Part shown: positions 22,440 to 35,739 of the stretch, one piece after another
Numbering within the stretch: position 1 is the stretch's first letter
Layout: each line of letters opens with the position of its first letter
Assembly: GCA_945859605.1 (NCBI GenBank)
Contig: OX243815.1
Location: 44,788,486 to 44,852,485 of the forward strand
From: Lumbricus rubellus
Taxonomy: Eukaryota > Annelida > Clitellata > Crassiclitellata > Lumbricidae
Direction of reading: 5' to 3'
Length of the DNA: 64,000 nt
The notes under the pieces: model-generated
Databases searched by the model: none
Told to the model about the DNA's origin: nothing
The model's input: the letters and a program-made list of their open reading frames with translations, nothing else
Made by a program: the position numbers and the translations under genes

Positions 22440-24740
22440 TCTAGCTACCGGGTCCAAGTGTGGTATAGTAAATGCATGAACTTAAAGCGGTTGCATAGCA
22501 TGCCATCTAGTCGGCAATGTTTGGAAGCATGCTGATGACATGAATAATAACAATAATAATTATTATTATTTTCATTAAATTTTTTATGCCCCGGAGAGAT
22601 ATGTTCCAATGTGTCAGTGTTGCACAAAACTTTCCTTTTTAAATTTGTCATTTTTTATTTAATAATAATACTATTTTTTGTGATAATCATAATCGTCGTC
22701 GCTATCAATATTCTTATAGTTATTTATCATCATCACTTTTATAATGGATTTCCTCATCCTCATCTTCATCATTATAGACTTACCTTTCCTCGCACGTCAA
22801 CCATCCATGCACACCGAGTGCAGATCTGATCAAAATTGCAATATTAAACTGCACTACTATACATTGCATTACAGTGCACGGCTTGCATCGTCAGGTAACA
22901 ACGTATACAGTAGATCAGTGTTGCATTCGGTGCTTTGTTTATTAGGTCAGTGACCGCGTCCAGCCCCAGCCAGGCTCCACAAACTACGGTCCACGTGATG
23001 CGCACAGCATTCAACAGACTGCGCCTCAAATCTTCGTGCTTGCGAATATTCAAAGCTTACCGTGCATCCGTTCAGTGATCAGTTGCATCCATCATGATTT
23101 TCGTCAGCTCCGAATGCGCCATTTAAATCGCTCCAATGTTGTTTAGATCCATCTTGGCCTCTTTACGACGTCAGCAGTACATGCGCTCGCATTTTCATGA
23201 CGTCACTGGATCAGTGCTCTGCCCTGATGATGATGATGAGTTAATATTTTAGTACACCGGGCGGGATAAGATTCTTAAAGTTCTGAAACTTTACCATTTA
23301 GGACCAGTGAATTTTGAAGCGCTCTACACAAGGCAAATAATATTTTAATTACCATTTCCGGTTTTATGGGCGGGTAATTCATCTCAGTGATCCTTGAAAG
23401 ACCTATACTCGTAAATCGTAATTGTAAACTCGAAATTATTAAAGCGCCGCGGACGAGTCACGTCAGTCGTACCGAAACATAGAGAACATTAGGCCTAATG
23501 ATAACCAAAAAAATAAAATTTTAGTTTATTGATCGATTGTAACTGTCAAGACTTCGCAAACTTAGGCTAATTAGGCTAAGCCCCATGCGTTGCGTGTTTA
23601 CAATCTGGCAGAATCGACCTTTTAATGACCCGACCCAATGCGCATGCGTAGGCCTACACGACATAATTAATATGTCGGTTACACTTATTATTGTACATGC
23701 ATCAATAATATTGTTTCGGATGTTCATTTTAATTAACCATATGATTCTGTGCAGTTCTTTGAAAAGAAATATTTGATTTTCCACCATGCAGCGATATGCA
23801 GATATCTATTGTAATCTTAATCCAAGTAGGGGCCTAGGCCTAACAGAAGAGCTGAAAGTAGGCCTATACATACCTAGGCTATAAACCTAGATATCTATAG
23901 GTCTATATACGTACCTATAGGCCTAAAGCCTTCAATGTATAATTATAATGATCCACATCTGGAAAACAGCAATTGAAAGACAGGAAATTAAGAGAACGGA
24001 CAGAAATGATTGTATTCTGAGTTTACGTGGAACAAAGGTCACCTAAGGTCACAATAATTTCCTACGGGCTCATTCAAACTCGCGTTCATCATCACGTACT
24101 TGTTCTATGCGACATGTCATGTAGATGGACATTCCAAATGCCGAGAGGATGCAAACCGCAGATCCATGCGGCCTGTTTGTTTTTCATCACAAAGACTATT
24201 ATTTAAAGAGATTAAGACTAGTATAAATTAACGTACGATATAATTATGAGCACAATCTTTTTATAAACATGCCGTACGTAAGCTTCCTATATTTTAAGTC
24301 TTAAATAAAATAATAGGCCTACGGCTAAACAAAGTGTAGTCTATAGGCTAGCTATACTGACCGTAGTAATAAAATAGCGCCGTGAAAGAACAAGACCATA
24401 ATTATTATTAGATTAAATTAGGCCTACCAATGCAGAGCTTTTTCATAACCCTATAGGCCTACTTAGTCGCAGGTTAAGGATTTGTTGTTAGAACCGTTTG
24501 GGCCAATCATGCATGCACTGCAGTAAGAGTGTAAGGCAGGTAGGCCTATACTCTTCTTGTTTCAAGTGCAAAGGCGTTTTATGGCGTTTGGGTGTGAGTG
24601 ACTAAAAAGTGACTCCCAGTGTTCGTTTCTGGCTCTCTGCCATGGAGAATGGAGGGCGGGGGTGAGGGGCTAGGACGTCATATCAGGTTTTCAGAGGAGC
24701 CAAGAAAATTGGGTTGGGTCAAAACTTCATCAGCTTCTTA
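22440..24740. other. Intergenic stretch, no gene seen
   Basis: Contains AT microsatellites (22540-22570, 22660-22720), a GATGATGATGATGA run near 23226, and a dense cluster of TAGGCCTA octamers at 23820-23930. No convincing exon on either strand. Upstream exons of the zinc-finger gene could be hidden here. Confidence 0.45.
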
Positions 24741-24779
24741 AGTTCTGTATTTAGACAATGGTTCTGTGCAAAACTCGTA

Positions 24780-27700
24780 CAAATATGTACGAAACAAAAA
24801 CGAGAACGAAATGAAAAAACATAGCGAAAATGTTTAAGAACGAAAAGGACTAAGAAAGAAAACAAAGAACGAAAACGAAAAGGAAAACATGACTAAGAAC
24901 GGGAGCAACTATAGTAACAAAATAGACTGAAAGAGAACAAGAACAAAGAACGAAACCGAAAAGAGACAATATAATGAAGAAAGTAAATAACTAAGAGCGA
25001 AATCTAAAAGAATGATCGACGTATATACACGTCGATGAAAAGAATGCACAAAACAAACAACGGAAACGAAAAAATAAACAAGAAAAGAACGAAAATCAAC
25101 TATGAACAAAAACAACCAGGATCGAAAGAACAAAGAGAACAAAGACAAACAGAAAAAACATAAGAAAGAACAAAACAAAGAACGAAAACACATAAAAAGG
25201 AACAAATCAAAGAACGAAAATAACAAAAGGAAAGCGACTAAGAAACACAAAAAACAAAGAACGCAAAATAAAAAAGCATAAGAACGAAAATAACCACGAA
25301 CAAAAACAAAGAGCTAAACGAAGAACGGAAACAAACAGAAAGAACATAACTAAAAACGAAAACTACAAAAAAACGAAAACGACAAAGAAAGAACAAAACA
25401 AAGAACGAAATAAAAAACATAATTGAGAACGAAAACGACTAAGAAAGAACAAAACAAAGAAGTGAAACAAGGACGTAACTAAGAACGAAAATTAAAAGAA
25501 AGAACAAAAAAGTAACAGAAAAAAGAACACAGTGAAGAACAAAGAACCCAAAACAAAGATGAAAAGAGTGAACAAAAACAATTAGCCATAGCGAAAGGAA
25601 TGAACATAACTAATAACGAAAACATTAATATTAAGAACTAAAACGATAAGAAAGAACAAAACTAAGAACAAGAATAACTAAGAACGAAAAAAAACCACGA
25701 AAACGAAAACAAATCAAATAGCGAAAACGAAAAGAAAGAAAAACTAAGCGAAAACGAATAGAAGAGCACAAAAGATAAAAACAAAAACAAAAAGAAAGAA
25801 CATACCAAAGGGCGAAAACGACTATGAAAGATAAAAAGAAAGAACGAGAGCGAAAACAAAACATTACTAAAAACGAAAACATTTTAACGAGATACGAAAA
25901 GAAAGAACTAAACAAAGAGCGAAAACGAAAGGAAACGACTAAACAAAGAAAGAAAACGAAAAGAATCAACACAACTACGTACGAAAACGACTAAGAAAGA
26001 ACAGACCAAAGAACAAAAACGAACAGAATCAACCTAACTACGAACGAAAATAATTAAGAACGAAAACGACTAAGAAAGAACAGACCAAAGAACAAAAACG
26101 AACAGCATCACCTAACTACGAACGAAAAAACTAAGAACGAAAACGACTAAGAAAGAACAGAACACAGAACAAAAACGAAAAGAATTAACCTAACTACGAA
26201 CGAAAATAACTAGGAACGAAAACGACTAAGAAAGAACAGAACACAGAACGAAAACGAACAGAATCAACCTTACTACGAACGAAAAAACTAAGAACGAAAA
26301 CTACTAAGAAAGAACAGACCAAAGAACAAAAACGAACTGAATCAACCTAATTACGAACGAAAATAATTAAGAACGAAAACGACTAAGAAAGAACCGACCA
26401 AAGAACAAAAACGAACAGCATCACCTAACTACGAACGAAAAAACTAAGAACGAAAACGACTAAGAAAGAACAGAACACAGAACAAAAACGAAAAGAATTA
26501 ACCTAACTACGAACGAAAATAACTAAGAACGAAAACGACTAAGAAAGAACAGAACACAGAACGAAAACGAACAGAATCAACCTTACTACGAACGAAAAAA
26601 CTAAGAACGAAAACGACTAAGAAAGAACATAACACAGAACGAAAACGAAAAGAATCAAACTAACTACGAACTAAAATAACTAAGAACGAAAACTACTAAG
26701 AAAGAACAGACCAAAGAACAAAAACCAAAAGAATCGACCTAACTACGAACGAAAATAACTAAGAACGAAAACGACTAAGAAAGAACAGACCAAAGAACAA
26801 AAACGAAAAGAATCAACCTAACTACGAACGAAAAAAACTAAGAAAGAAAACGACTAAGAAATAACAGACCAAAGTACAAAAACGAAAAGAATCAATTAAC
26901 CTAACTACGAACGAAAATAACTAAGAACGAAAACGACTAAGAAAGAACAGACCATAGAACAAAAACGAAAAGAATCAACCTAACTACGAACGAAAAAAAC
27001 TAAGAACGAAAACGACTAAGAAAGAACAGACCAAAGAACAAAAACGAATAGCATCACCTAACTACGAACGAAAAAACTAAGAACGAAAACGACTAAGAAA
27101 GAACAGAACACAGAACGAAAACGAACAGAATCAACCTTACTACGAACGAAAAAACTAAGAACGAAAACGACTAAGAAAGAACAGAACACAGAACGAAAAC
27201 GAACAGAATCAACCTTACTACGAACGAAAAAACTAAGAACGAAAACTACTAAGAAAGAACAGACCAAAGAACAAAAACGAACTGAATCAACCTAATTACG
27301 AACGAAAATAATTAAGAACGAAAACGACTAAGAAAGAACAGACCATAGAACAAAAACGAAAAGAATCAACCTAACTACGAACGAAAAAAACTAAGAACGA
27401 AAACGACTAAGAAAGAACAGACCAAAGAACAAAAACGAATAGCATCACCTAACTACGAACGAAAAAACTAAGAACGAAAACGACTAAGAAAGAACAGAAC
27501 ACAGAACAAAAACGAAAAGAATTAACCTAACTACGAACGAAAATAACTAGGAACGAAAACGACTAAGAAAGAACAGAACACAGAACGAAAACGAACAGAA
27601 TCAACCTTACTACGAACGAAAAAACTAAGAACGAAAACTACTAAGAAAGAACAGACCAAAGAACAAAAACGAACTGAATCAACCTAATTACGAACGAAAA

Positions 27701-30700
27701 TAATTAAGAACGAAAACGACTAAGAAAGAACCGACCAAAGAACAAAAACGAACAGCATCACCTAACTACGAACGAAAAAACTAAGAACGAAAACGACTAA
27801 GAAAGAACAGAACACAGAACAAAAACGAAAAGAATTAACCTAACTACGAACGAAAATAACTAAGAACGAAAACGACTAAGAAAGAACAGAACACAGAACG
27901 AAAACGAACAGAATCAACCTTACTACGAACGAAAAAACTAAGAACGAAAACGACTAAGAAAGAACATAACACAGAACGAAAACGAAAAGAATCAAACTAA
28001 CTACGAACGAAAAAACTAAGAACGAAAACTACTAAGAAAGAACAGACCAAAGAACGAAAACGAAAAGAATGAACCTTACTACGAACGAAAATAACTAAGA
28101 ACGAAAACTACTAAGAAAGAACAGACCAAAGAATATAAACGAAAAGAATCAACCTAACTACGAACGAAAATAACTAAGAACGAAAACGACTAAGAAAGAA
28201 CAGAACACAGAACGAAAACGAACAGAATCAACCTTACTACGAACGAAAAAAACTAAGAACGAAAACGACTAAGAAAGAACATAACACAGAACGAAAACGA
28301 AAAGAATCAACCTTACTACGAACGAAAATAACTAAGAACGAAAACGACTAAGAAAGAACAGAACACAGAACAAAAACGAAAAGAATCAACCTAACTACGA
28401 ACGAAAATAACTAAGAACGAAAACTACTAAGAAAGAACAGACCAAAGAATAAAAACGAAAAAAATCAACCTTACTACGAACGAAAATAACTAAGAACGAA
28501 AACGACTAAGAAAGAACAGAACACAGAACAAAAACGAAAAGAATCAACCTAACTACGAACTAAAATAACTAAGAACGAAAACTACTAAGAAAGAACAGAC
28601 CAAAGAACAAAAACCAAAAGAATCGACCTAACTACGAACGAAAATAACTAAGAACGAAAACGACTAAGAAAGAACAGACCAAAGAACAAAAACGAAAAGA
28701 ATCAACCTAACTACGAACGAAAAAAACTAAGAAAGAAAACGACTAAGAAATAACAGACCAAAGTACAAAAACGAAAAGAATCAATTAACCTAACTACGAA
28801 CGAAAATAACTAAGAACGAAAACGACTAAGAAAGAACAGAACACAGAACAAAAACGAAAAGAATCAACCTAACTACGAACTAAAATAACTAAGAACGAAA
28901 ACTACTAAGAAAGAACAGACCAAAGAACAAAAACCAAAAGAATCGACCTAACTACGAACGAAAATAACTAAGAACGAAAACGACTAAGAAAGAACAGACC
29001 AAAGAACAAAAACGAAAAGAATCAACCTAACTACGAACGAAAAAAACTAAGAAAGAAAACGACTAAGAAATAACAGACCAAAGTACAAAAACGAAAAGAA
29101 TCAATTAACCTAACTACGAACGAAAATAACTAAGAACGAAAACGACTAAGAAAGAACAGACCATAGAACAAAAACGAAAAGAATCAACCTAACTACGAAC
29201 GAAAAAAACTAAGAACGAAAACGACTAAGAAAGAACAGACCAAAGAACAAAAACGAATAGCATCACCTAACTACGAAATAAAAAACTAAGAACGAAAACG
29301 ACTAAGAAAGAACAGAACACAGAACGAAAACGAACAGAATCAACCTTACTACGAACGAAAAAAACTAAGAACGAAAACGACTAAGAAAGAACATAACACA
29401 GAACGAAAACGAAAAGAATCAACCTAACTACGAACGAAAATAACTAAGAACGAAAACTACTAAGAAAGAACAGACCAAAGAATAAAAACGAAAAGAATCA
29501 ACCTAACTACGAACGAAAATAACTAAGAACGAAAACCACTAAGAAAGAACAGAACACAAAACGAACTGAATCAACCTTACTACGAACGAAAAAAACTAAG
29601 AACGAAAACGACTAAGAAAGAACATAACACAGAACGAAAACGAAAAGAATCAACCTTACTACGAACGAAAATAACTAAGAACGAAAACGACTAAGAAGGA
29701 ACAGAACACAGAACAAAAACGAAAAGAATCAACCTAACTACGAACGAAAATAACTAAGAACGAAAACTACTAAGAAAGAACAGACCAAAGAATAAAAACG
29801 AAAAGAATCAACCTTACTACGAACGAAAATAACTAAGAACGAAAACGACTAAGAAAGAACAGAACACAGAACAAAAACGAAAAGAATCAACCTAACTACG
29901 AACGAAAATAACTAAGAACGAAAACTACTAAAAAAGAACAGACCAAAGAACAAAAACCAAAAGAATCGACCTAACTACGAACGAAAATAACTAAGAACGA
30001 AAACGACTAAGAAAGAACAGACCAAAGAACAAAAACGAAAAGAATCAACCTAACTACGAACGAAAAAAACTAAGAACGAAAACGACTAAGAAATAACAGA
30101 CCAAAGTACAAAAACGAAAAGAATCAATTAACCTAACTACGAACGAAAATAACTAAGAACGAAAACGACTAAGAAAGAACAGACCAAAGAACAAAAACGA
30201 AAAGAATCAACCTAACTACGAACGAAAAAACTAAGAACGAAAACGACTAAGAAAGAACAGAACAGAGAACGAAAACGAACAGAATCAACCTTCCTACGAA
30301 CGAAAAAAACTAAGAACTAAAACGACTAAGAAAGAACATAACACAGAACGAAAACAATCAACCTAACTACGAACGAAAATAACTAAGAACGAAAACGACT
30401 AAGAAAGAACAGACCAAAGAATAAAAACGAAAAGAAGCAACACAACTACGAACGAAAATAACTTAGAACGAAAACGACTAAGAACATAACAAAGAACGAA
30501 AACGAAAAGAATCAACCTAACTACGAACGAAAATAACTAAGAACGAAAACGGCTAAGAAAGAACAAAACAATGAACGAAAACAGAAAAACACAATTAATA
30601 AAAAATAACCATAAGAGCGATAAGGAAAAGAATGAACAAAACAAAGAACGAAAATCAAGAAAATAATTTTTAAAAACCAAAACATAAAGAAAGAATATAA

Positions 30701-30810
30701 CTAAGAACGAAAACGAAAAGAGTGAACAAAACAAAGAACGTAAAAAAGGAAAGAACATAATTAAGAACGAAAACAAAAGGAAATAATATATAACAATGAA
30801 CGAAAACCAC
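24780..30810. repeat. Satellite array of ~79 bp units, T-poor strand
   Basis: Six kilobases of A-rich, T-poor repeats. The core (about 25970-30540) has a unit near 79 bp made of GAATCAACCTAACTACGAAC, GAAAATAACTAAGAACGAAA, ACGACTAAGAAAGAACAGAC and CAAAGAACAAAAACGAAAA. It is itself built from ~12 bp AAGAACGAAAAC-like subunits. Variant positions (GACCAAAG or GAACACAG; CGACT or CTACT) recur in blocks. The left (24780-25970) and right (30540-30810) flanks are decayed. Long minus-strand frames (FSFLVVFVLSFFVRS-like) are by-products of the repeat. Confidence 0.95.
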
Positions 30811-31394
30811 TAAAAAGTCATCCTTGCTTAGTAAATCCATCCATCAGTCTAACTGATGGATGTATCTGTCCATACACAACCGTCCGTCCGTCCGTCCGTT
30901 TTTCGTCAGTCCTTTCGGCCGACCGTCCTTACGTCCGCCCACCTAGCAGGCTGATTGTATCATAGTATGAATGATTGTGTATGGCATGAAGAAATGCTGT
31001 CTAATAAAATAGTTATACAGACAGCAAAGTTTTACCACTGCCTTTTTAGATAGGCCTACTGCTGTCAGCATCTAGAAGGCGGTGTGCTTATCGCACCCAA
31101 GCCTTTGTCCTACAAGACTGTGGTCACTTCATTTGATTCTCTGTTCTGTTTACAAATCTATCAGCTCAGCTGGCTGTTAAAAGTCAGAGCCATAGATTTC
31201 AAGAGTTTGGCCACGTGCAGCAAATGATAGGTCCCTGTTCATTACTGTGGATCACGTGGTTGCTGGCCTCCATCTTGACTCCAGTCCTTGCAAGTGGATG
31301 AGCTGTAGGCCTAGTGTTGCCGCTAAATTTTGTGTGTGGAATATTTTAAATAGGCTAATGCCTTGTTGCGCTGCTGTTAACTGTTCGAATCGAC

Positions 31395-32440
31395 ACGAAA
31401 GGAACTATAAAGGAACATGGATGGAACACAGAACATATACGGAACACAGAACAGATAACATGGAACATGAGGAACAAGGAGCAAGGAGCAAAGAGGGATT
31501 AAGGGAATATTATAGGGAATAGCAGGGAACATGGACCGTAATAGGCCTATTTCTATTAAACAAAGAACATGGAACATAAGGAACAGGAACTAGCAGGGAA
31601 CATGGAACATAATATTTTTAAATATTAAAAATAGGACATAGAACATTGAACATAAGAAATAGTAACAGGGAACATCAGTTGGAATATCATGGAACGTGGA
31701 ACATACTACTTCTATTGAACAAAGAACATGGAACATAAGGAACAGGAACAGGAAATAGCAGGGAACATGGAACATAATATTTAAAAATAGGACATAGAAC
31801 ATTGAACATAAGAAATAGGAACAGGGAACATCCGTGGGAATATCATGGAACGTGGAACATACTACTTCTATTGAACAAAGAACAAGGAACACATGGAACA
31901 CACGGAACAAGGGAACATGGACGAGTTAACACAAGGTAACAGAGAATATATAAAACCTAGAAACACAGGGAACAAGGAACATGGAACAATAAAAAGGAAC
32001 AATGAACAGGGAACACAAGGGAGCACAGTATAGCACAGATATAGAACATATGTAATATGGAACATAAAGAACAAGGACAAACGTAGCACCACACGGAACA
32101 TAAGGAACAAGAGGCAAGAAGCACTGAAGACCATTAGATAGGGAATAGAACAAATGGGAACAAGGAACAGGAACACAAGGATCTGGAAGAGCTAGAGAGC
32201 AAGGAACACAGAGCAGCTCAGAAACATAAGTAACAAGGAACATAGAGAACAAGGAACACAGAACATCACATGGAACACATGTAACAGAGGGACAAGAAGC
32301 ACTGGGAACAAAGAAAATAAGAACAAAGAACAGGAACACAAGAGGCCAGAAGAGATAGGGAACAAGGAACGCAGAACAGCTCAGTTTCTATTTTACTTAG
32401 GTAAAATATGGAACATAGGGATCAAGAAACACGGAGCATC
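31395..32440. repeat. GGAACA-type minisatellite inside the P-like element
   Basis: Irregular repeats of GGAACATGGAACATAAGGAA and GGAACAGGGAACAAGG. Two ~150 bp blocks (about 31590-31715 and 31735-31875) are nearly identical and share GGAACATCMGTKGGAATATC. The array resumes at about 33300-33330 after the LINE fragment, so the LINE landed within it. Confidence 0.85.
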
Positions 32441-32474
32441 ACAGAACCATCCTAGGGAATACGGGAGTTTATTT

Positions 32475-33282
32475 GGGTTGGTAGTCGCATGCAAGTTTCT
32501 AAAGTTGATATGCAAAATCTGCAACATTGCTTTCCTGGAATGACTTTTTCTACCACTGTGCGTGATTTGGGTGTGACCTTGGACCAGGAATTGACCCTTT
32601 CTGATCACGTGAGAAATGTATGTCGTACTTGTTTCTACCATCTTCGTCAGATTCGCTCGGTGGAAGTTTGGGCATATATCAAGCTCTCTTACAACTAAAG
32701 CTGTCACTACTCTGATGCATGCATTTATATGCACGAGAGTTGACTATGGCAGTGCCATTTATGCGGGCTTAACTCTTTCACGCATTAATAAGTTACAATC
32801 TGTCCTTAATGCTGCAGCTCGTCTGATTGGTGGCATTCCAAAGTTTGGGCATATATCAAGTTTTATACGGGAGGAACTGCACTGGTTGCCTATGCAAAAA
32901 CGTATTGAGTTTAAGATTCTAATGCTCATGCGTAATTGCCTAGCAGGCCAAGCTCCGATCTATCTTATGGAACTTTGTGTGCCTGTGCTATCCATTCCAG
33001 GCCGTAGATTCCTTCGCTTTGCAACGCATGGTGACCTGGTTGTTCCTAGGGCTCGATCTTCCACAGTGCTGCATAGAAGTTTTGCTATGGTCGGTCCGTC
33101 TTTCTGGAATAAGTTACCTATTAGTCTCCGTAATGAACTTCTTTGTCTTTCTTTGCCCCTTTTCCGCAAGCGTTTGAAAACCATTCTCTTTGATTATGGT
33201 TTGGTGTCAGGTCGGGAGCGCCTCTGAGGAGTTCTCTTGAAGTCGCGCTATATAAATGTTCGATTACAATTACAATTACAAA
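32475..33282 (+). repeat. L2/CR1-type LINE 3' fragment, frameshifted
   Basis: Encodes the C-terminal part of a LINE reverse transcriptase in two frames: VRDLGVTLDQELTLSDHV, then TLMHAFICTRVDYGSAIYAG, LNAAARLIGG, REELHWLPMQKRIEFKIL and FAMVGPSFWNKLPISLRNEL. This order is typical of L2/CR1 ORF2 ends. The frames join near 32690. The 3' tail is GTCGGGAGCGCCTCTGAGGA, CTATATAAATG, then (ATTAC)n. Confidence 0.85.
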
Positions 33283-33499
33283 ACATAATAGAAAAAAGAC
33301 ATAAGGAACAGGGAACAAGAGACCATCAAAGATAACAGAGAAGTTCTATTGAGTGCACCTTGGACAGACTGCTTTGTCAACGTAATTTGCTGATCGCCGC
33401 CTGGACTAATAATGGCGTCCAGCAACCACGTGTCTTGACCAACATCCGGAACACAGTTGGCCAGACTCTTGGAATCTATGGCTCTGTTAAAAGTTAAAA

Positions 33500-34740
33500 C
33501 ACGTTGCCATTGGTGACCATCACGTGACCATCGTTCCTGTTAAACGCGCCGTTGAAATACGAAAAAGAAATTTTTAAAATCAATAATTACTTTGTTTCTT
33601 GAACGGGTTGTCTTCAAAGTATAAGATCTTCGAAGTCACAAGCTGCTCTTCTCGAAAAAGATATATAAATTGAACGCTAACGATCGCGGAAACAGTTGAA
33701 TCTTTGCAATATTTGTGAAAGTTTAGACGAATTATAACGGAAAAGGTTTGCGAGCAACGGCGTAAGCTGATGACGTCATTCTTATTATTGATTAAAGCTT
33801 GACGTTTTCTTTAGCGCCATTAATTTTCAGAAAGTTTCAGAGTACGGCGGTAGGTATAATATTATTTTTCGTGAGGCATGAGAATGCTGGTATTGATAAT
33901 ATTTTTAAAGTTATTATTAGGCCTATTATCAGCATTACTATTACCATTGAAGGCCTAATTGAACATTTGTAGACGCGCCACTTTACGGTTTTAGATGCGC
34001 ATCGGATCCATGCATGCACTTCTGCATGTCGACGTCGTCATCGATTTTCGAACCGATATTTATTTTTAATCCCCGTTCGCTAGAGTGCGCAAGTGGACAA
34101 ATGATTGGCAATAGCGAGTGCTTCTGAATCGTGGTTTTTTAAATTTTAATCGGTTGCTTACGAACCCATATGGCACTTAAATCTCTACAGTCTACATAAT
34201 TATTATTATTATTATTATATATTAAAAGGAGAAGCGGTCCAAGAAGCAGTTAGTACCCCATACTATTATAAGTGGCAAATGTGCTAATAGGCCCTAGGCA
34301 TAATAGGAGCTTAACTAACTGCCATTTGTAAGTTGCACCATACATGATACATTGGAAAGAATCTTCACTGTGGCTCATCGTCATCATCATTATTGTCGTC
34401 GTCGTCATCATCATCATCGTCGTCATCATCATCATCATCGTCGTCATCATCATGATCATCATCACCGCCACCACCACCACACCACGGTGGAGCAAAAACA
34501 ATGGTCTTCATCTGGGTCTATTTCTGGGAACATGGAAAGTAGTCTAAGAGAGACTCACAGAGCAGATTGCATGGAAGGCGATTGAAGCTAGAAAAGCATT
34601 CAATTAGTTATATTTCTTCAGACGAATTGATAAACAATTATGTCTGAAAAGTAAACAATTGCATTTGGAGAGTCAAAACATAATCTTTAGTATTTAAAAT
34701 GTTCACCAAGTAACCAGTCCTGTAATACAGAGTTTAGATG
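33500..34740. other. Intergenic stretch with an ATC/GTC microsatellite
   Basis: No exon is recognised. A CATCAT/GTCGTC run lies at about 34376-34482 and an ATT run at 34198-34220. Apparent ORFs across them are low-complexity. Confidence 0.5.
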
Positions 34741-34860
34741 TATTATAACGACACAAGCTTGACAGCGCCATCTCTCTATATATATCTCTCTCTCTGTTAC
34801 ATATCTCGAAAGATGGCACCGCAGTCTCGATAATGTTAGGCGGTTGCGCAACCGTACACT

Positions 34861-35704
34861 CTAGTCACCGTGGTCTTCGATACTCTTCGCTATTTCCGTC
34901 GCCATTTTGATGGCGTCTTCGCGATCGTGTTGGAAGACGAGCAGGAGAATGCGGTCTGTGGTCTTTCCCAGGATACACCCACCCTGCCCTCCATCGCTGC
35001 AGACGATTGCTTTAGCCCCAGGGTCGTTGCTTTCCGGGTGATATGTCGTCTCTCCGAGGGTGAGACCGTGATCCGTGAGTTGGGTTGAGTCGCCATCCGA
35101 ACCGAATGCCCCCAAGATGGCTTGCACATCTTCGTTGAAAATTAAACAAAGATACATTCATTTTGACAGAAGCTAATAGTGTGGTAGCAAACGTGATTAC
35201 AAAGCATGTAGTAAACTCATTTAGACCAAATAGCGACAATAAAAGGGCTCGAAATCAAAATTTACCGTTGATTCATTAGCCTACAAAAGATTTCGTATGG
35301 TATTGCCAGTTGTGCTTTGGCTGCGCTTTTTTTATAATTATTCCTACATAGGCCTAACTTCATAAATAAAATACTAATAGCCTACGTATACGAATCGAAT
35401 GTAATAATAATATTATTATTAGGCCTATTATTATTTCGACTTTTCTTTAGAGCAGTTTCTCAGTTGATAAAATACCTTTTTCGTCAATGGAAAAGTCTTG
35501 GGGCACACTGGCCCTTACTGAACCGTCTGCCAGATTCAAGATGGCGGCTTGCGTAACGAAAGACGATTCATCGAGATTCTTGCGCAGTAATTCGGTTTCC
35601 CATTTCTCTCCGTCCTCGTCCCCTTTGTCTTTCGTCTTTGATTTGCCCTTGCATTTGTCCTTCGAACACCCATCGCTCTCTTCTCCGCGAGCCTTCTTTC
35701 GACC
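34861..35704 (-). CDS. Profilin-like protein, two 3' exons (5' end not found)
   Basis: Profilins bind monomeric actin and poly-proline and control actin assembly in the cytosol. Exon A (35704-35476, acceptor GGCATTTAAG, donor GTATTT) and exon B (35129-34861, acceptor CAACGAAG) join in frame through a split GAT codon to stop TAG. Exon A encodes a charged stretch (GRKKARGEESDGCSKDKCKG, then KSKTKDKGDEDGEK), then WETELL, SFVTQAAILNLADGSVRASV and PQDFSIDEK. Exon B gives DVQAILGAFGSDGDS, HGLTLGETTYHP, GGQGGCILGKTTDRILLLVF and MATEIAKSIEDHGD. This follows the profilin order: N-terminal W, QAAI...GSVWA, F-x-(I/V), EV..I...F, GLTLGG, G.KT....LLV, and the C-terminal helix. The Lys/Asp-rich extension before the W is unusual. 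The exon A start is the best acceptor I see, not certain. Confidence 0.65.
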
Positions 35705-35739
35705 CTTAAATGCCAACACAATGTCGTCGAAAGAAAGCG

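Larger units (their letters stand above)
31185..33486 (+). mobile_element. P-element-like insertion with THAP-start remnant
   Basis: Ends CAGAGCCATAGATTTCAAGA and (reversed) CAGAGCCATAGATTCCAAGA are flanked by the 8 bp duplication TTAAAAGT (31177-31184, 33487-33494). Inverted similarity continues inward past GGCCA to about 150 bp, including CACGTGGTTGCTGG. At 31358 an ATG opens MPCCAAVNCSNRHERN, which resembles the first zinc-binding strand of a THAP domain (CxxxxC). THAP domains are the DNA-binding domains of P-element transposases, and these make 8 bp duplications. The rest of the interior is replaced by a GGAACA minisatellite and an L2-type fragment, so the element is non-autonomous. Confidence 0.7.

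Noticed and set aside
24909..30776. Several long Phe/Leu/Val/Ser-rich minus-strand frames that look like membrane proteins
   Set aside because: They are translations of the T-rich strand of the satellite; all follow the 79 bp period and none has splice or start context.
24780..30810. CRISPR-like array of repeats and spacers
   Set aside because: The window is eukaryotic, units abut without unique spacers, and no cas-type gene is present.
31377..32339. Cys/Phe-rich minus frames resembling secreted or membrane proteins
   Set aside because: By-products of the GGAACA minisatellite.
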